Origin: Auricularia sp. M13
Taxonomy: Eukaryota > Basidiomycota > Agaricomycetes > Auriculariales > Auriculariaceae
Length of the DNA stretch: 64,000 bases
Direction of reading: 5' to 3'
Assembly: GCA_037042915.1 (NCBI GenBank)
Contig: CM073193.1
Location: 8,246,001 to 8,310,000 of the forward strand
The position numbers and the translations under genes are program-made. Positions 10,539 through 21,541 of the stretch are shown piece by piece. The first letter of the stretch is position 1. Every line of letters starts with the position of its first letter. The notes beneath the pieces are model-generated. The model saw only the letters and a list, made by a program, of their open reading frames with translations, did not search any database and was not told the origin of the DNA.

Positions 10539-13500
10539 ATGTCGCGCCCTCCTTCGCCTCCATCGAGAAACGCTCTCCATGCTGACGCAGCGTCATCTGC
10601 CGCGCCTGCACCTACGTCAAGCGAGACTGCATCGCCGGCTCCGCCAATGGTTACTGAACCTGCAGCTCCGGCGGAAATATCATCCAGGCGTTCAAGAGAT
10701 CGGAGGAACACGACGACTAGCTCTAGTTCTCTCAGCGACAGCCATAGCGTGCGTCCCGGAACAGCCTCGCGCGCGGCTCCGTCTGCCCCGACTGCTGCTC
10801 CAGCGAAGCCTGTCGAAACTGCATCACCGACAGGACCCGGTCCTTCTCGCGAGCCGAAGACTGCAGCGTCCGCCCCAGATCCCCCGACCTGTCCAAGATG
10901 CAGGAGTGGCGGCAAAGGGAAGCGGAACCTCGTCGTCTGCATCGACGGCACGTCGAACCAGTTCAGCAAGAAGGTCCGCTCCCGCGTCCACGCTCAGAAT
11001 TAAGTCTGATATATGCTGATTGACTGACCCAGAATACCAACATCGTCGAACTCTACAGCCGGCTCGTCAAAGACGGCATTCAACTCACGTTCTACAACAG
11101 CGGGATTGGGACCTATGCGAAGCCGAGTTGGAAATCCTTGAGCTATCTCGAGCAGGTCATCGCGAATAAGTTGGATCTTGCCTTCGCACTGTATGTTGCT
11201 AGTCTCGTTGATTCCATTAAACTAACAGCCCAAAAAGCCGATTTGAGAAGATTATCATCAGCGCGTATGCCTGGCTCGTCGACAATTACCATGAAGGGGA
11301 CAGGATATTCCTATTCGGTCCGTTGTCTTGTGCGATCTGGTGCGTCGCTTACGGTTTGCCAGGTTTTTCCCGAGGTGCCTACCAGGTTCGCGCACTGGCA
11401 GCCATGATCAAGACTGTTGGATACTTTCATCTCTGTTTTTAACGTCGCTAATACTTCTCAGGTCGGTCTCCTTCACAAAGGAAACGATGATCAGATACCT
11501 TTGTGAGTTCATAAAGTCCAGCATGTTTGCCAAATCTCATTGTAACAGCGCCTACGAGCTCTACGCCGCCTCGGGACAGGCACCTTCTTCGACGCTCAGA
11601 CAGCGTATCACCCAATCATCCTGGGTGCGGCGGGTCGTTTTTCGCACAGAATCTGTGCGCGAGAAACTCCACGACAAGATCGCCAAGGTCCTCTCTAGGA
11701 GGAAACACAGCTGTAGGCCGGATAGCGATCATATCTCTTCATTGGAGAGTGACGGCGAGCGGGCGTCGTCCGTCGACTTTCCCGCATCTCGCTGGCGTGG
11801 CAAAATGCGCAAGCTCTTTGACAAAACTCGCGCCGGCAAGCCTCGTGAAATCCCACGCCCCAAACCTCAGGCGTTTGCCGAGAGTTGGGATTGGGATCCT
11901 TACAGTTTGCAAGAGCGGTTCAAGCGTACATTCTCCCGTGAAGTTGGGATTCATTTTCTCGGGGCGTGGTGAGTACAGGCAATGAGCCACTGTCGCGTAT
12001 TTCTCACACTTATACAGGGATACCGTCTCCGCAGTAGGTTTTGTGAGAGACAAAACTCTGCCGGGAACGACGGACGGCATGGGCTCCGTGTGCTACTTCC
12101 GTCACGCCCTCGCGCTCCACGAATACCGTGTGAAGTTTCTTCCCGAATATGCGAACGGGGGCAACGGTCCCCGCCCGTTTTATACACAGTCGGAGTCGGG
12201 CGGCCAACCTCATACCAAGGAGGTTTGGTTTACGGGATCGCATTCGGATATGTATGTTTACAGTTCCATAATGCCTAAGTACTCTCACTGACGCCGGTGG
12301 CTTGATAGTGGAGGCGGCAGCTCGGCGAATACAGCGCTGGATAAGTTCGGGCCGTCGCTTCGCTGGATGTCGCGCGAAGCGACGACCGCAGGTCTGAGAT
12401 TGGAGGATAATCGCCGGCAATGGGTTTCTGGCCGTGTCTCGCGATCAATGACTCCGGTCTGGCGATTCATTGAGTGCCTACCCATCAAGCGACTCTCCTA
12501 CAATGGACAACACTCCGTCTCGTGGTGGTAAGTACGTCGTGCATGTTGATAATTATCATCTGACTTTCGCGTCAGGCCACACGTCTGCGGTGATCGTCGC
12601 ATCCGGCCAGGCCAGCTTGTGCATCAGACGGTCTACGAAGAGTGTGAGACAGATGGCCTCCCGGAGTTCGTGCAAATGGAACCAGACGAGTACACCATAT
12701 CGAGAACGTTTGTCATCTCTTCTCCCGAAAAGATCTGGGAGGAAGGAACGCTGTGGAAAGATGAGGACCTATCTCAACTGGAGACACTCTTGTCGTCAGG
12801 TGCGCACGATGTTGCCTTCCTAACATTCTCTCAATGTTTCACGTAGAGATTGGCCGTCGATCGTTGGGTGAATTTGCTGGGGAGATAAATGAATTCATTG
12901 GCGCGATGGCCCACTTCTGTCAGCAGCACAAGGAGACCGACGCTGCCCGCTCCAAAAGACTCCTGGAAGAGCTATATTTATTTCAGAATAGGATCTCATA
13001 CCGCTCGTTCGACTCGCACAATCGCATGATGCCACTGAGCACCGTCCTCGAGACGGCGCCTGCGGACACATATGGTGAGACTGAAATGCGATTCAACAGC
13101 AGGGATGCTCATGAGCACGCAGTGACCCATCCCTTCTTCATTCACAGTCATAACAGTAGCGTCAACTCTGTCGCGTTTCTGTCCCCGCACCTGGCTGTGT
13201 CCGGCTCATGGGATCGCACCGTTCGCATCTGGAATGTTGAAACCGGAGAAGCCGTCGGTGATCCGTTGACGGGGCACACCGACAGTGTCACCTGCGTTGC
13301 TGTCTCACCGGACGGCAGTCTCGTCGCGTCTGGCTCCAGCGACGGCACCATACGCACGTGGAGGTTTGATGCCGGAAAGTTTGTTGGCGAAGGGCTTGCC
13401 ATGCAAGCGGACGGCATGCAGTATGTGCCCTCAGTTGCGTTCTCGCCTGATGGACTGCGGATTGTTTCTGGCTCTGGGGACCGAGCTCTCCGCATGTGGG

Positions 13501-14051
13501 ATGCTGCGACCGGAAAGCAGGTCGGAAACGCAATGGAGGGGCATTCTGGATCGGTATTGTTGGTTGCATTCTCCCCGGATGGTGCACACATCGCATCCGG
13601 CTCGAACGACGATACGGTGCGATTATGGGATGCTGAGACACTTCAACCTCTCGGTGACCCTCTGACCGGACACACGGCCGGCATGTTATCTGTTGCCTTC
13701 TCCCCGGACGGCGTCTCTATCGCTTCAGGCAGCGTCGACGGGACCGTCCGAATCTGGAACGCAGACTCTCGCCAGCTGATGCACACACTATCAGGGCATG
13801 CCCTCTGGGTCGTGTCCATTGCATTCTCACCGAGCGGACGGCACATTGCATCAGCTTCAGGTGACAAGACAGTTCGAATATGGGATGCCGTCACGGGAGA
13901 GGCAGTCGGTGTGCTCAAGGGGCATGCGAGCGAAGTCTCTTCGGTTGCGTTTTCTCCAGACGGCACGCGGATAGCGTCGGGCTCGCGTGACGGCGTTGTA
14001 CGTTTTTGGGATCGCATTCCTGTCACGGAGTTAGCCACGGACACGGCATGA
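10539..14051 (+). CDS. Tle1-like phospholipase-WD40 fusion, copy B (1022 aa)
   Basis: Ten exons: 10539-10973, 11033-11190, 11238-11317, 11363-11415, 11462-11502, 11549-11968, 12018-12251, 12309-12527, 12576-12799, 12847-14051. They join to 3069 bp with no stop. Residues 1-115 are Pro/Ser/Ala-rich. CPRC then SGGKGKRNLVVCIDGT follows (Asp136), then NTNIVELYSRL, the nucleophile elbow GFSRG (Ser227), QIPFAYELY, WDTVS (Asp397) and HSDIGGG (His471). This is the order of the DUF2235/Tle1 alpha/beta hydrolase domain, known from bacterial type VI phospholipase effectors. A helical linker (about 622-720) leads to seven WD40 blades (about 722-1011). ATG 10539 is chosen because it lies downstream of the TATA-like box and is common to all copies. 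Enzyme class is well supported; substrate and immune-type role are inferred. Intron 2 is identical to that of copy E, intron 9 to that of copy F. Confidence 0.92.
13146..14012 (+). repeat. Seven WD40 blades, copy B
   Basis: Seven blades forming one propeller. Variable ends include SHNSSVNS, GHTDSVTC/GSSDG, GHSGSVLL/GSNDD, GHTAGMLS/GSVDG, GHALWVVS/ASGDK and GHASEVSS/GSRDG. The framework SVAFSPDG...IASGS is unchanged. Confidence 0.95.
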
Positions 14052-14483
14052 ATTGTACAGTACGAGGAGAATGTCTCATGATTAGTTGTCTCGCTTGGTT
14101 GTGCTGCATCGGGCAGCGTTGTTCGTCTCATGCGCAAAGGGAACAAATTATTTCAGGATTTTATTCTCTGAGTCGAGGGATTTACTTACACATGACAGCA
14201 ACGGTGAGACGCTCGCGACACGCAAACCTCGCCGTGCGCATTCCGCGGCACCACTTGGCCTGAGATTCCCACATCCTGAGCGTGCGAATGTGGCCGCGAC
14301 ACAGTATGCACTGAGGAGCGAGGAGGCCCATCATCTGAGCATCTGGACGTTGTGTTGGCGACGTATTACGAAAATGCAAATTGAGTGAGTTGGAGCCATG
14401 TGTTAGCGATGTATTCCAACCCGTAACTGGTAGTGTAAAACAAGATAGCGAGCGACAACAGGAGCCGTTTTTGTCTCTAGATT
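14052..14483. other. 3' flank between copy B and its ERG2 relic
   Basis: Same version as units A, C and E, starting with GAATTGTACAGTACGAGGAG across the stop codon. No gene seen; probable 3' UTRs of the convergent gene and relic. Confidence 0.6.
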
Positions 14484-15265
14484 TTAGATCTTGCCGTTGA
14501 GCAGGTTGCGGATCATCTCGCGGCCGGTGATGCGGACGGTGTGGTAGGCGGAGATGAAGTCGAGCGTGGAGAAGAGGGCGTCGGCGAAGCCTAAGGGCAG
14601 CATAGGTGGGATCCAGCCGCGCGCGTACTCGAGTGCCCAGCAGCCCTCGTGCATCTTGTACTGCTTGACGACGCCGCGCGGCAGGTGGTGCACGCTGCCG
14701 GCTGGGTACACCTATGTCGCGCGAACCGGAGGAATGTGAGGCGATAAGAAAAGACAAAGCGGAGGACGGACCTCCTTGTCGAGGGCACCTGGTGCAAAGG
14801 CCCACGGCCCCACTCCTCGCCCTCGAGCATGTTGGAGTAGTCGTCGGACGTATGGCGACCAGTATGGCCCTCAGTGCGGAGCAGGGTACCGAAGATGATG
14901 AGGCCCTCGGTGATGCTGGCGGGGATGTGGTACATGGCGCCCATCGCGCCGCCCGCGTTATTGATCACCTACTGGTCGAGCATCTGCACCGCGGTCTCCG
15001 CGTCCGCCAACGGCCACACTTTGACCGTTTGCTCGCCGTATATTCGCGCGGGCGTCGTATTAATGACTGCGCGCGTGTCGTTTGGGTGCGCAGCTAGCGC
15101 CGAGCGCGCTAGGGCGTGCAGCTCCTCGGGGTCGAAGATTTCCGAGCGTTGCCGGATGGCGTCTGGAGCGGTACTGCCAACCACGAAGGTGGCGAACATG
15201 AGCGTGAGCGCGAGCCACAGCCTGAGCGGGCCCGCGGCCGACGTTCTGCGCTGACGGCGACCCAT
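14484..15265 (-). pseudogene. ERG2: ERG2-family relic, unit B
   Basis: The C-terminal exon (stop at 14484) is open and reads VYPAGSVHHLPRG, VKQYKMHEGCWALEYARG and TGREMIRNLLNGKI. The central part reads [19 protein letters not shown] and [15 protein letters not shown]; the 5' part reads FDPEELHALARSALAAH. The conserved Trp is TAG at 14969-14971, as in A, C and E. Compared with units A and E, the start of the gene and most of the shared promoter are deleted, so it runs straight into the Wbp11-like relic. It cannot encode a working isomerase. Confidence 0.85.
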
Positions 15266-15470
15266 AGCGAAGGCGAATCTTAACCCGGAAGAGAGAACCG
15301 TACGCGCCGTGCCTTGGATATAGTGGGTGGCCGACTCGCGTCTGAACAAGGCCGCGCGCAAGACCAACTTCCGCGATGCTGACATGGCCAAAAAGGACAC
15401 CTTCGAGCTCGGGGAGAGCATCTTGCGCGTTATTTATCGGTTCCTCGTCATTGAGGCGACAGTTGTTTAG
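15264..15470 (+). pseudogene. Wbp11-family N-terminal relic, unit B
   Basis: Corresponds to the relic at 3461 in unit A, but the start codon is ATA and the KKEVKK part is deleted. NKAARKTNFRDADMAKKDT and FELGESILRVIYRFLVIEA remain, ending at TAG 15468-15470. The ATG loss and deletion are shared in kind with C and D. Confidence 0.45.
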
Positions 15471-18040
15471 AATAATGAGTAACAGCGGGCGCGTGCGCGA
15501 CGCAGCGACGCATCCAAATGGCGGTTGAGCGCAGAGTGTCGGAGTTGGCACGTTCCGTCGTGCTGTCTCGCATCCTTTGTAGATGATCCCCTATATATAT
15601 GTTACTGCCTGTCCAACTTACGTACCGCGCACACGTGGGGGCTGGAGGCATTGGGTTCTTGAAATCTCACTGGATTGAAGCGGATATTTGCTCTATTGCT
15701 TGCTGCAATTGGGTGATACCCGGTCTTTCTCGAGGCCGCGCTTGATTTCACTGACCAAGCCACGGACGGACACGCCGTCCCGACGCACGAACCAGACAGC
15801 GTCCACGAATTCCATGCATTTGTCCCATCCCCCGCGCGCTCAACGCCTGCGCGCCGTCGAACACGCTCTTGCCGGTGCTGTTCTGCTGTATTGCCGCCTA
15901 CCCGCCCAGCAGTCGTCGGCGCTGGCGTACAAGAATGCCGTCGTCGCGGATGCTGCGCGACCCATGGAGTTCACGTTCTGGTTCACCGCGGCATGCCCTG
16001 TACCGCCGCGCGCCCCGGCGCCACACACCTTCCAACCGGCCTCCGCGGCACTGTGGCTTCGAGACGACGAAGCGACTGCCGGACGTGCTCTTCCGCGGCG
16101 CATTTGCTGCACACGGAGATCGCATGGCGCGTCTGCACACGCTCAGCGACGACAGCGTCTCGCACCTCGCGTGACTCAGCCTTCGTCCAGCTCGTCAGCG
16201 TATCCTCGTCGGCACGTCCTTCTGCGCGACTCGCTGCGTGGGACTGTGTCCGGGAACTCGCACAGCGCAAAGCTCCCTGCGACGTATCGTAACGCTGCGC
16301 CGGCGCCGGCGCGTGGGGCATTTTATTGCTCGAGAAGTTCTGGACCAGACTGAACGAGTCAGCATCGTCGACATCATGCAGCGCCGACTGGGCATGGAGG
16401 GTGCCTTCCGCGCTCTGCTTCCCCACGGAACGTGCGATGAGCGCGCTCCTATTGACTGCTTAGGAGGAGAACGATGCCAGGCCAATCGCTAGCTTTGGAC
16501 TGCTGAGTGTCGAGCGCATTGTCTGATGTCTGATAGTGTCACATAGTTAAGCTGCGTCACGAGCACGCACAGCGTTGCCAGAGGCGCACCGAGTGGCCCA
16601 GCGGCCGCGAAAGCTGGCACCGTGACACGGTTGCATGCCGCTCCGCTGCGCCGCGACTTGCGCGCGAGATCGCCCGCTCCACCGTCCACAGCGAAGCGCG
16701 CGAGACAGTGCTCCAGGATTTAATGCTGGACGGCGAGCAGGCAGTCGTCGTTCACCAACTTCCTGCGCCGCCTGCGTGACCGGTGCCGACGCGCGCGGCC
16801 GCATGGATGTCGCGCCCCTCCGAGCCACCGTCCGTGACTGTGCGCAGGGCGGCCTGCTCCGCGCCCATCGCACGGAGGCTCTGAGTGGCGACCATGAGGT
16901 TGCGCTCGTCAACGAGACCGCTACGCACCGCGGTTGCCGTATGGAGGCTGGAACGGCGGCGCTCCGCACACGCTGACGATTGCGTGTCGCATCGCCAGGC
17001 GAAGCATTCCATCCGCCCGGCGCGCGCGCGCCCCGTCCCGTACACTGTGATCAGCGGCGGTGGAAAGCCGTGACCAGCTTGCGCGTCATCCCGCGTCGAA
17101 GCATGTTGCGCTGCGTCGGATGAGTCCAGCGCGCGCCGCGCAAATCCGGTCCATTGCTCTGTCCAGCGGCTGCCGCACCGCGAGGTAAACCCCTCGCGCG
17201 TGCTCGTACCAGCGCCTCTCCCTGTCTCGTCCCGCACTCGACGTTCCCTCTCCGCCTATGTAATGAAGACAGGACGCCCTCCTGGCGCACGCGGAGATCA
17301 CAAGCTATGCCCGGTGTAACCAAGCGCAACGAGCGCAATGCCAGCGCCCGCGGGTCGAATTGACGACGGCCCCTGGCACCACGCACGGTGTCTACTGGCG
17401 GCGCAGCGCGGCGCACTGACGCGTCACCCTGGCCAGCGACTCTCCACGGCCGACGCTTCCGCCCCGTTGATTGCGCCGGACTCCGCCACGCACTCCTTCC
17501 GCTTGCGCTCGCCCTCTGCATCGCTCGGCGTCGCACTGGGACTGTACAGGTCACATTAAGCGAGAGGTCGCGCCCGTGCTGGCGACCTGGCGCGAAGTCC
17601 AGCTGCTCGTGCGCAGCAACCGCCGTCCGCCGCCGTTCCTGAGCCTCACAAAATTGGCCCAAGTTTGCGCGTGCATGCGCGATCGCGGACTCGGGAGTGA
17701 CTGTGCGAGGCCAGTCGGGCGCTGGCTTGGGCTTCGGCCAACTGCGCGCGGGACGGGATTCGACAGGGATAGCCGAGATAAACACGCCATTCGGTTCGTA
17801 GGACAAGTCGGGAGTGGGCGTGAAGTAGGCGGGGTCGTTAACAGATTAGATGCGCCGGTCGCGGTCGATCACCGAGCGCTGCCAGGGCGACGCATGAAGA
17901 ACGAGGAAGTATGCAAGCGCCGGAGCAGTAGAGCTATGATGGTCCACAGACGGAGACAGCGACTGCCAGATCCCGCTGCACTATTCCCAGGCGCTTCCGA
18001 GCACGATATGAGCGGAGAAAACTTGTAAGCAGGAGTATGA
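15471..18040. other. Degenerate spacer, unit B, proximal half
   Basis: No intact gene. The motif GTCGGAGTTGGCACGTT is near 15538. Up to about 16490 it closely matches units C (26430-27480) and D (36968-38040), and all three lack a roughly 600-bp stretch present in A, E and F. The part 16500-17080 matches unit D with a deletion in D. A minus-strand peptide QSALHDVDDADSFSLVQNF (near 16330-16390) corresponds to better-kept copies in A, E and F. Confidence 0.5.
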
Positions 18041-21000
18041 GTTAAAAGAATGGATGGACAGTACTTTGTCAAGCAGCGCAGCTACTTGACGCATCAACAC
18101 GACGCCCTCTTCGTCAAGAGAACAACATTTCTTCTCGACCTTCTCCACCGCATTCGCAAAGAGAGCTTATTGTGGGCGTCTTCGCGCTATCGAGACGCTC
18201 CAAGTCCTCGGCAACCGTGCAAAATGCCCACGGAGAGACAGCGCCCGCTGCTCGACATAGCGCGCCACGAATGTGTGCTATATCCCTCCAGAATCAATGA
18301 CGTGTTCGTGCTGGGACGATGCTGTGACCAGCCATGAGCGGTTCGGGCGCGCGGCGGACGAAGGATTTGTCGGCGCTGTGAACGAAGGCGTTGCCGTTGT
18401 GCTTGAAGTTGGCGAGGACAATGCCGTACACGTAATGTATACAGTCAGCGCGGCGGCGTCTGACATGGGCACCTTCGCGGACGACGACACAGGCGAGGTG
18501 GAGCTGGCGGACGGCGGGCGGGTCAACGTCGCGCGTTCTGGAGATGAAAAAACGTCGATACACAGTCACAGCGTCATGTCGCGCGGGCGCAGCAGTCCAA
18601 CGCCGAGTCGTTGCATCGATTCTTGAGACTTGACGATGGGCTCGGCGACAGAGACAGCAGGAGCGCCTTCGCGGGAGCCATTACGGGCTGCTGTTGTGGT
18701 CAAATCGTTGGGGCCAGCAGCGTCAGCCTGGCGGAGCGCCTCAGTGATATATCGCGCCCATTGTCGGCGCGTCGGCGAGAGGAAAAGTGAAGCATCCAGG
18801 TTGAAGGTCAAGTGCCGAGCGTCGGAGTTGGCACGTTGCTCGTATCCTGTTCATATCACCTCCTGCCGACTCAAGATTGCGCACTGGGCGAGCTGTCGAG
18901 GTCGTCATTGGCCGCTAAGGCTACGGCGCTTTGAGCGCGACTGCATTATTACTATTTCCTTGAGAAACCTGACGGTTGTGGCCCGTGTTCCATCAAGAGC
19001 GACTTGAACGTCGGCACCGGCGCTCTGATCGCCTTACCAGCCTGGTTGCCAGGCGAGACCAGACATTTTCGGTGGTCTGCTGCCAACGCCGACGGTGCCT
19101 GTATGCCGTTCACTTGCGCCGCCAGCTAGGAGCGAGACGGTCTCGGATTCGACGACAAGATCTCCGCTGCGGCTGCGCGACCTTCGTCAGCCCAGCTCTA
19201 GGCCTGCATAGCCTGTGACGCCTTGCGCGACGCGAAGCGTCGGTACGGGTCTCTGTCCATTCCAGTACCGTCCCGCGGCCAAGTCGCAAATATGAATGTG
19301 TACCTGCGCGTTCTTCAACTGCTCGCCGTCCGCCGTTGCGTATGCCAACCAGTCGCCATCCTGTTCTCTGTTTGGCTGGCCCGAAGCGGTCCTGATCGAG
19401 CGTTCAGTAAATGCATTCACCTAGCAATCGCGCTGTAAGGGAGTCACGGGACATTGCACACCACCGATTCGACGCACCATGGACGGCTCCGTTGCGCAAC
19501 GCCGCGCCAGAGCCCTTCCTCCTCAGTGTCTGTCTGCCTGTGCGCGAGCACCGAGCCGTGCGCTGGGCATCGGCGGTGCATATCTTGTAGGACCGGCTCG
19601 CGCTGCAATCGGTGTGCGGCGACGTTGCGTCGCTCTGTGGTAAGTCAGGCGTTTGCATGCTCGCATTTGTCTGATGTGCGACCTGCAGGCGATCCTCGTA
19701 CAGGGACATAAGAATGCCCGTGTGTTCCTCAGTCATACGCTAAATACTCGTCGTACATCCTACGCCGCCGTCACACTCGTACCAAGGCGCTCAGCTCCGC
19801 CGTCAGGACGCGCGGTTCGACATCACGTTTCTCCCTTTGTGCAAGGCCCGCCTTCGCCCAAGGTTCGCGCTCGATGGGGCCCCGTGCACCAGCATGAAAA
19901 TACATCTCGCTGTGATCTATCCAGAAATCAGCGATGCTGAACGTCGGTGCGCGTCTCTGGTTATTCCAGTCTCGCCTTGCGGCTGTGAATACCTGCTCAT
20001 CCCTCATTTATACGCGGCCCGCTCGCCGTACGTTCAGCGCCGCTGTCGCCTATCGTACCAATGCACTCAGCTCCGCCACCAATCCGTTCCTGTTGCCATC
20101 ATGTTCTCCGTCCATGCTGCTCGCTCATCGTCGCACATCACCCATTCGGCGCGCATCTTGGACGACCCCGTTGCGGAGCTCGCCGTCCAGCTATCAAGTG
20201 AGCTCGCCGTCCGTCAGGTGTGCGTGATCGTGCGGTGACCCGGGACTACAAGCGCGCATCACTTGCGGACCGGCTCGCGCTGCAACGTGCGTCGCGTCGT
20301 GGCAAGTCAGGTGTTGCTTTTTTTTGCCTTTGTATCTCACGCGCAACCGCAGGAAAACGCAGGCGATTCTCGCAGAAATAGGGCGCATGGTCGCCGACTC
20401 ATTTGCTGATAGCACTCAGAGCGCGAGACTAGTGCGTGCTCCAAGTATGAACCACTAATGTCTAATCATCAATCTCGTCTTGCAGCGGAGACAGCGCGTA
20501 TCGATGCCGTGCAGATGTCGAACGCGGGAGGGAAATTGGTATTATTGTGCGCTTCTGGGCTGCTGGAATGCAGGCAAAGCTTCAAGTTGACAGCATTCAG
20601 GTGACCTTGTGTTTTCACGCGCACTGGGCGACATCGAGGTCGACTGACCATTCTCGAGTCGTCGCGGCCGACTAGATGGAACATTGCGCGATCTCGCGGA
20701 GGATGACGACTAATCTGTGTGCGCGTGCGATGGCGCTGCAGCGTGTTGCTCTCCATCCCGAACACAGCGAGTGCATGGGCTATAGCCGCTGGCCGTGTCA
20801 TCGTCGCGCCGCAGGTCGAGCTGCCGAGCATCGTTCCATGCCGCGCAGTCGCCTTCGGCGCGCCTCCGGCTCCACGGGACGTACGTTGAACGCACTACTG
20901 CGCGGACGAAGGGACACGTGCCAGACCGACTGCGAGGGTGCGCAGCCCGGATATAGGCCGTGCGAAAATTCAGCCCAGAGTTGCGAGGTCGGCAACGTCG

Positions 21001-21480
21001 AGAGGATCGCGCTGCTCATGGGCGCGACAACGATCCGGTTCCCTTGCGCATCGGACAGCATCGGGCTCTGTTGCGTCCGTGCGCTATTTATGTGGCTGGC
21101 TCTGGCCGCTTTCTCCGGGTTTGTTCTGGCGGTGCGCTATCGAGGACGCCACCAGCCTTCTCTACCTCTACTGAGACACGTCTCGCCGCAGTACGCATCT
21201 CACTTGAAGCGCCGAGTCCTGAAGAGTCCCTCAACCGAGCCGCCGACGCCTGGGGTCACTGGAAGGATGCGTTCATGCACCCCCAAGTTGCGCTTTCCCG
21301 TGATCGACACCTTCTCTTCGCATTCGGCGGCTCGTTGCACTGTCGGACGGTGGCCATGTCTTGGCCGGGGCTCGCGGCTCCAGAATTGTATCTATCCCAA
21401 TCGGTCGTGTTTGCACATCGGAACTGTCGCGCTTGCCCGGGAGTGCCACTCGCGCGTGCTGTTGCGGGTGCGCGGCATGC
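18041..21480. other. Degenerate spacer, unit B, distal half and upstream block of copy C
   Basis: Contains the repeated plus frame VAVVLEVGEDNAV (18379-18540), the second GTCGGAGTTGGCACGTT near 18823, and 19185-20880, nearly identical to unit A 8090-9760. A plus frame of 269 codons (20676-21485) runs almost to the promoter, but its counterparts before the other copies are broken. I do not call it a gene. Confidence 0.5.
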
Positions 21481-21486
21481 AATAAA
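21481..21486 (+). promoter_or_regulatory. TATA-like box of copy C
   Basis: AATAAA followed by GGCAGCGCTTCAAC, 56-61 bp before ATG 21542. The flanking block is shared with the other copies. Confidence 0.45.
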
Positions 21487-21541
21487 GGCAGCGCTTCAAC
21501 GCCGCACTGTTTTGGCGAGCTGCTTGCTGCTTTCCCCTCCC

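Noticed and set aside
12834-14051. Separate WD40-only protein starting at MFHVEIG
   Set aside because: That ATG lies inside intron 9. The splice CAG/GTGCGC...CACGTAG/AG restores a continuous frame with the upstream exon in every copy.
10539-14051. Bacterial origin or recent transfer of the Tle1-like gene
   Set aside because: Ten exons with fungal introns, fused to WD40 and set in fungal relics. Any transfer would be old and cannot be judged from this window.
20676-21485. Plus frame of 269 codons before copy C as a real gene
   Set aside because: Counterparts before B, D and E are interrupted at different places; treated as a conserved upstream block.
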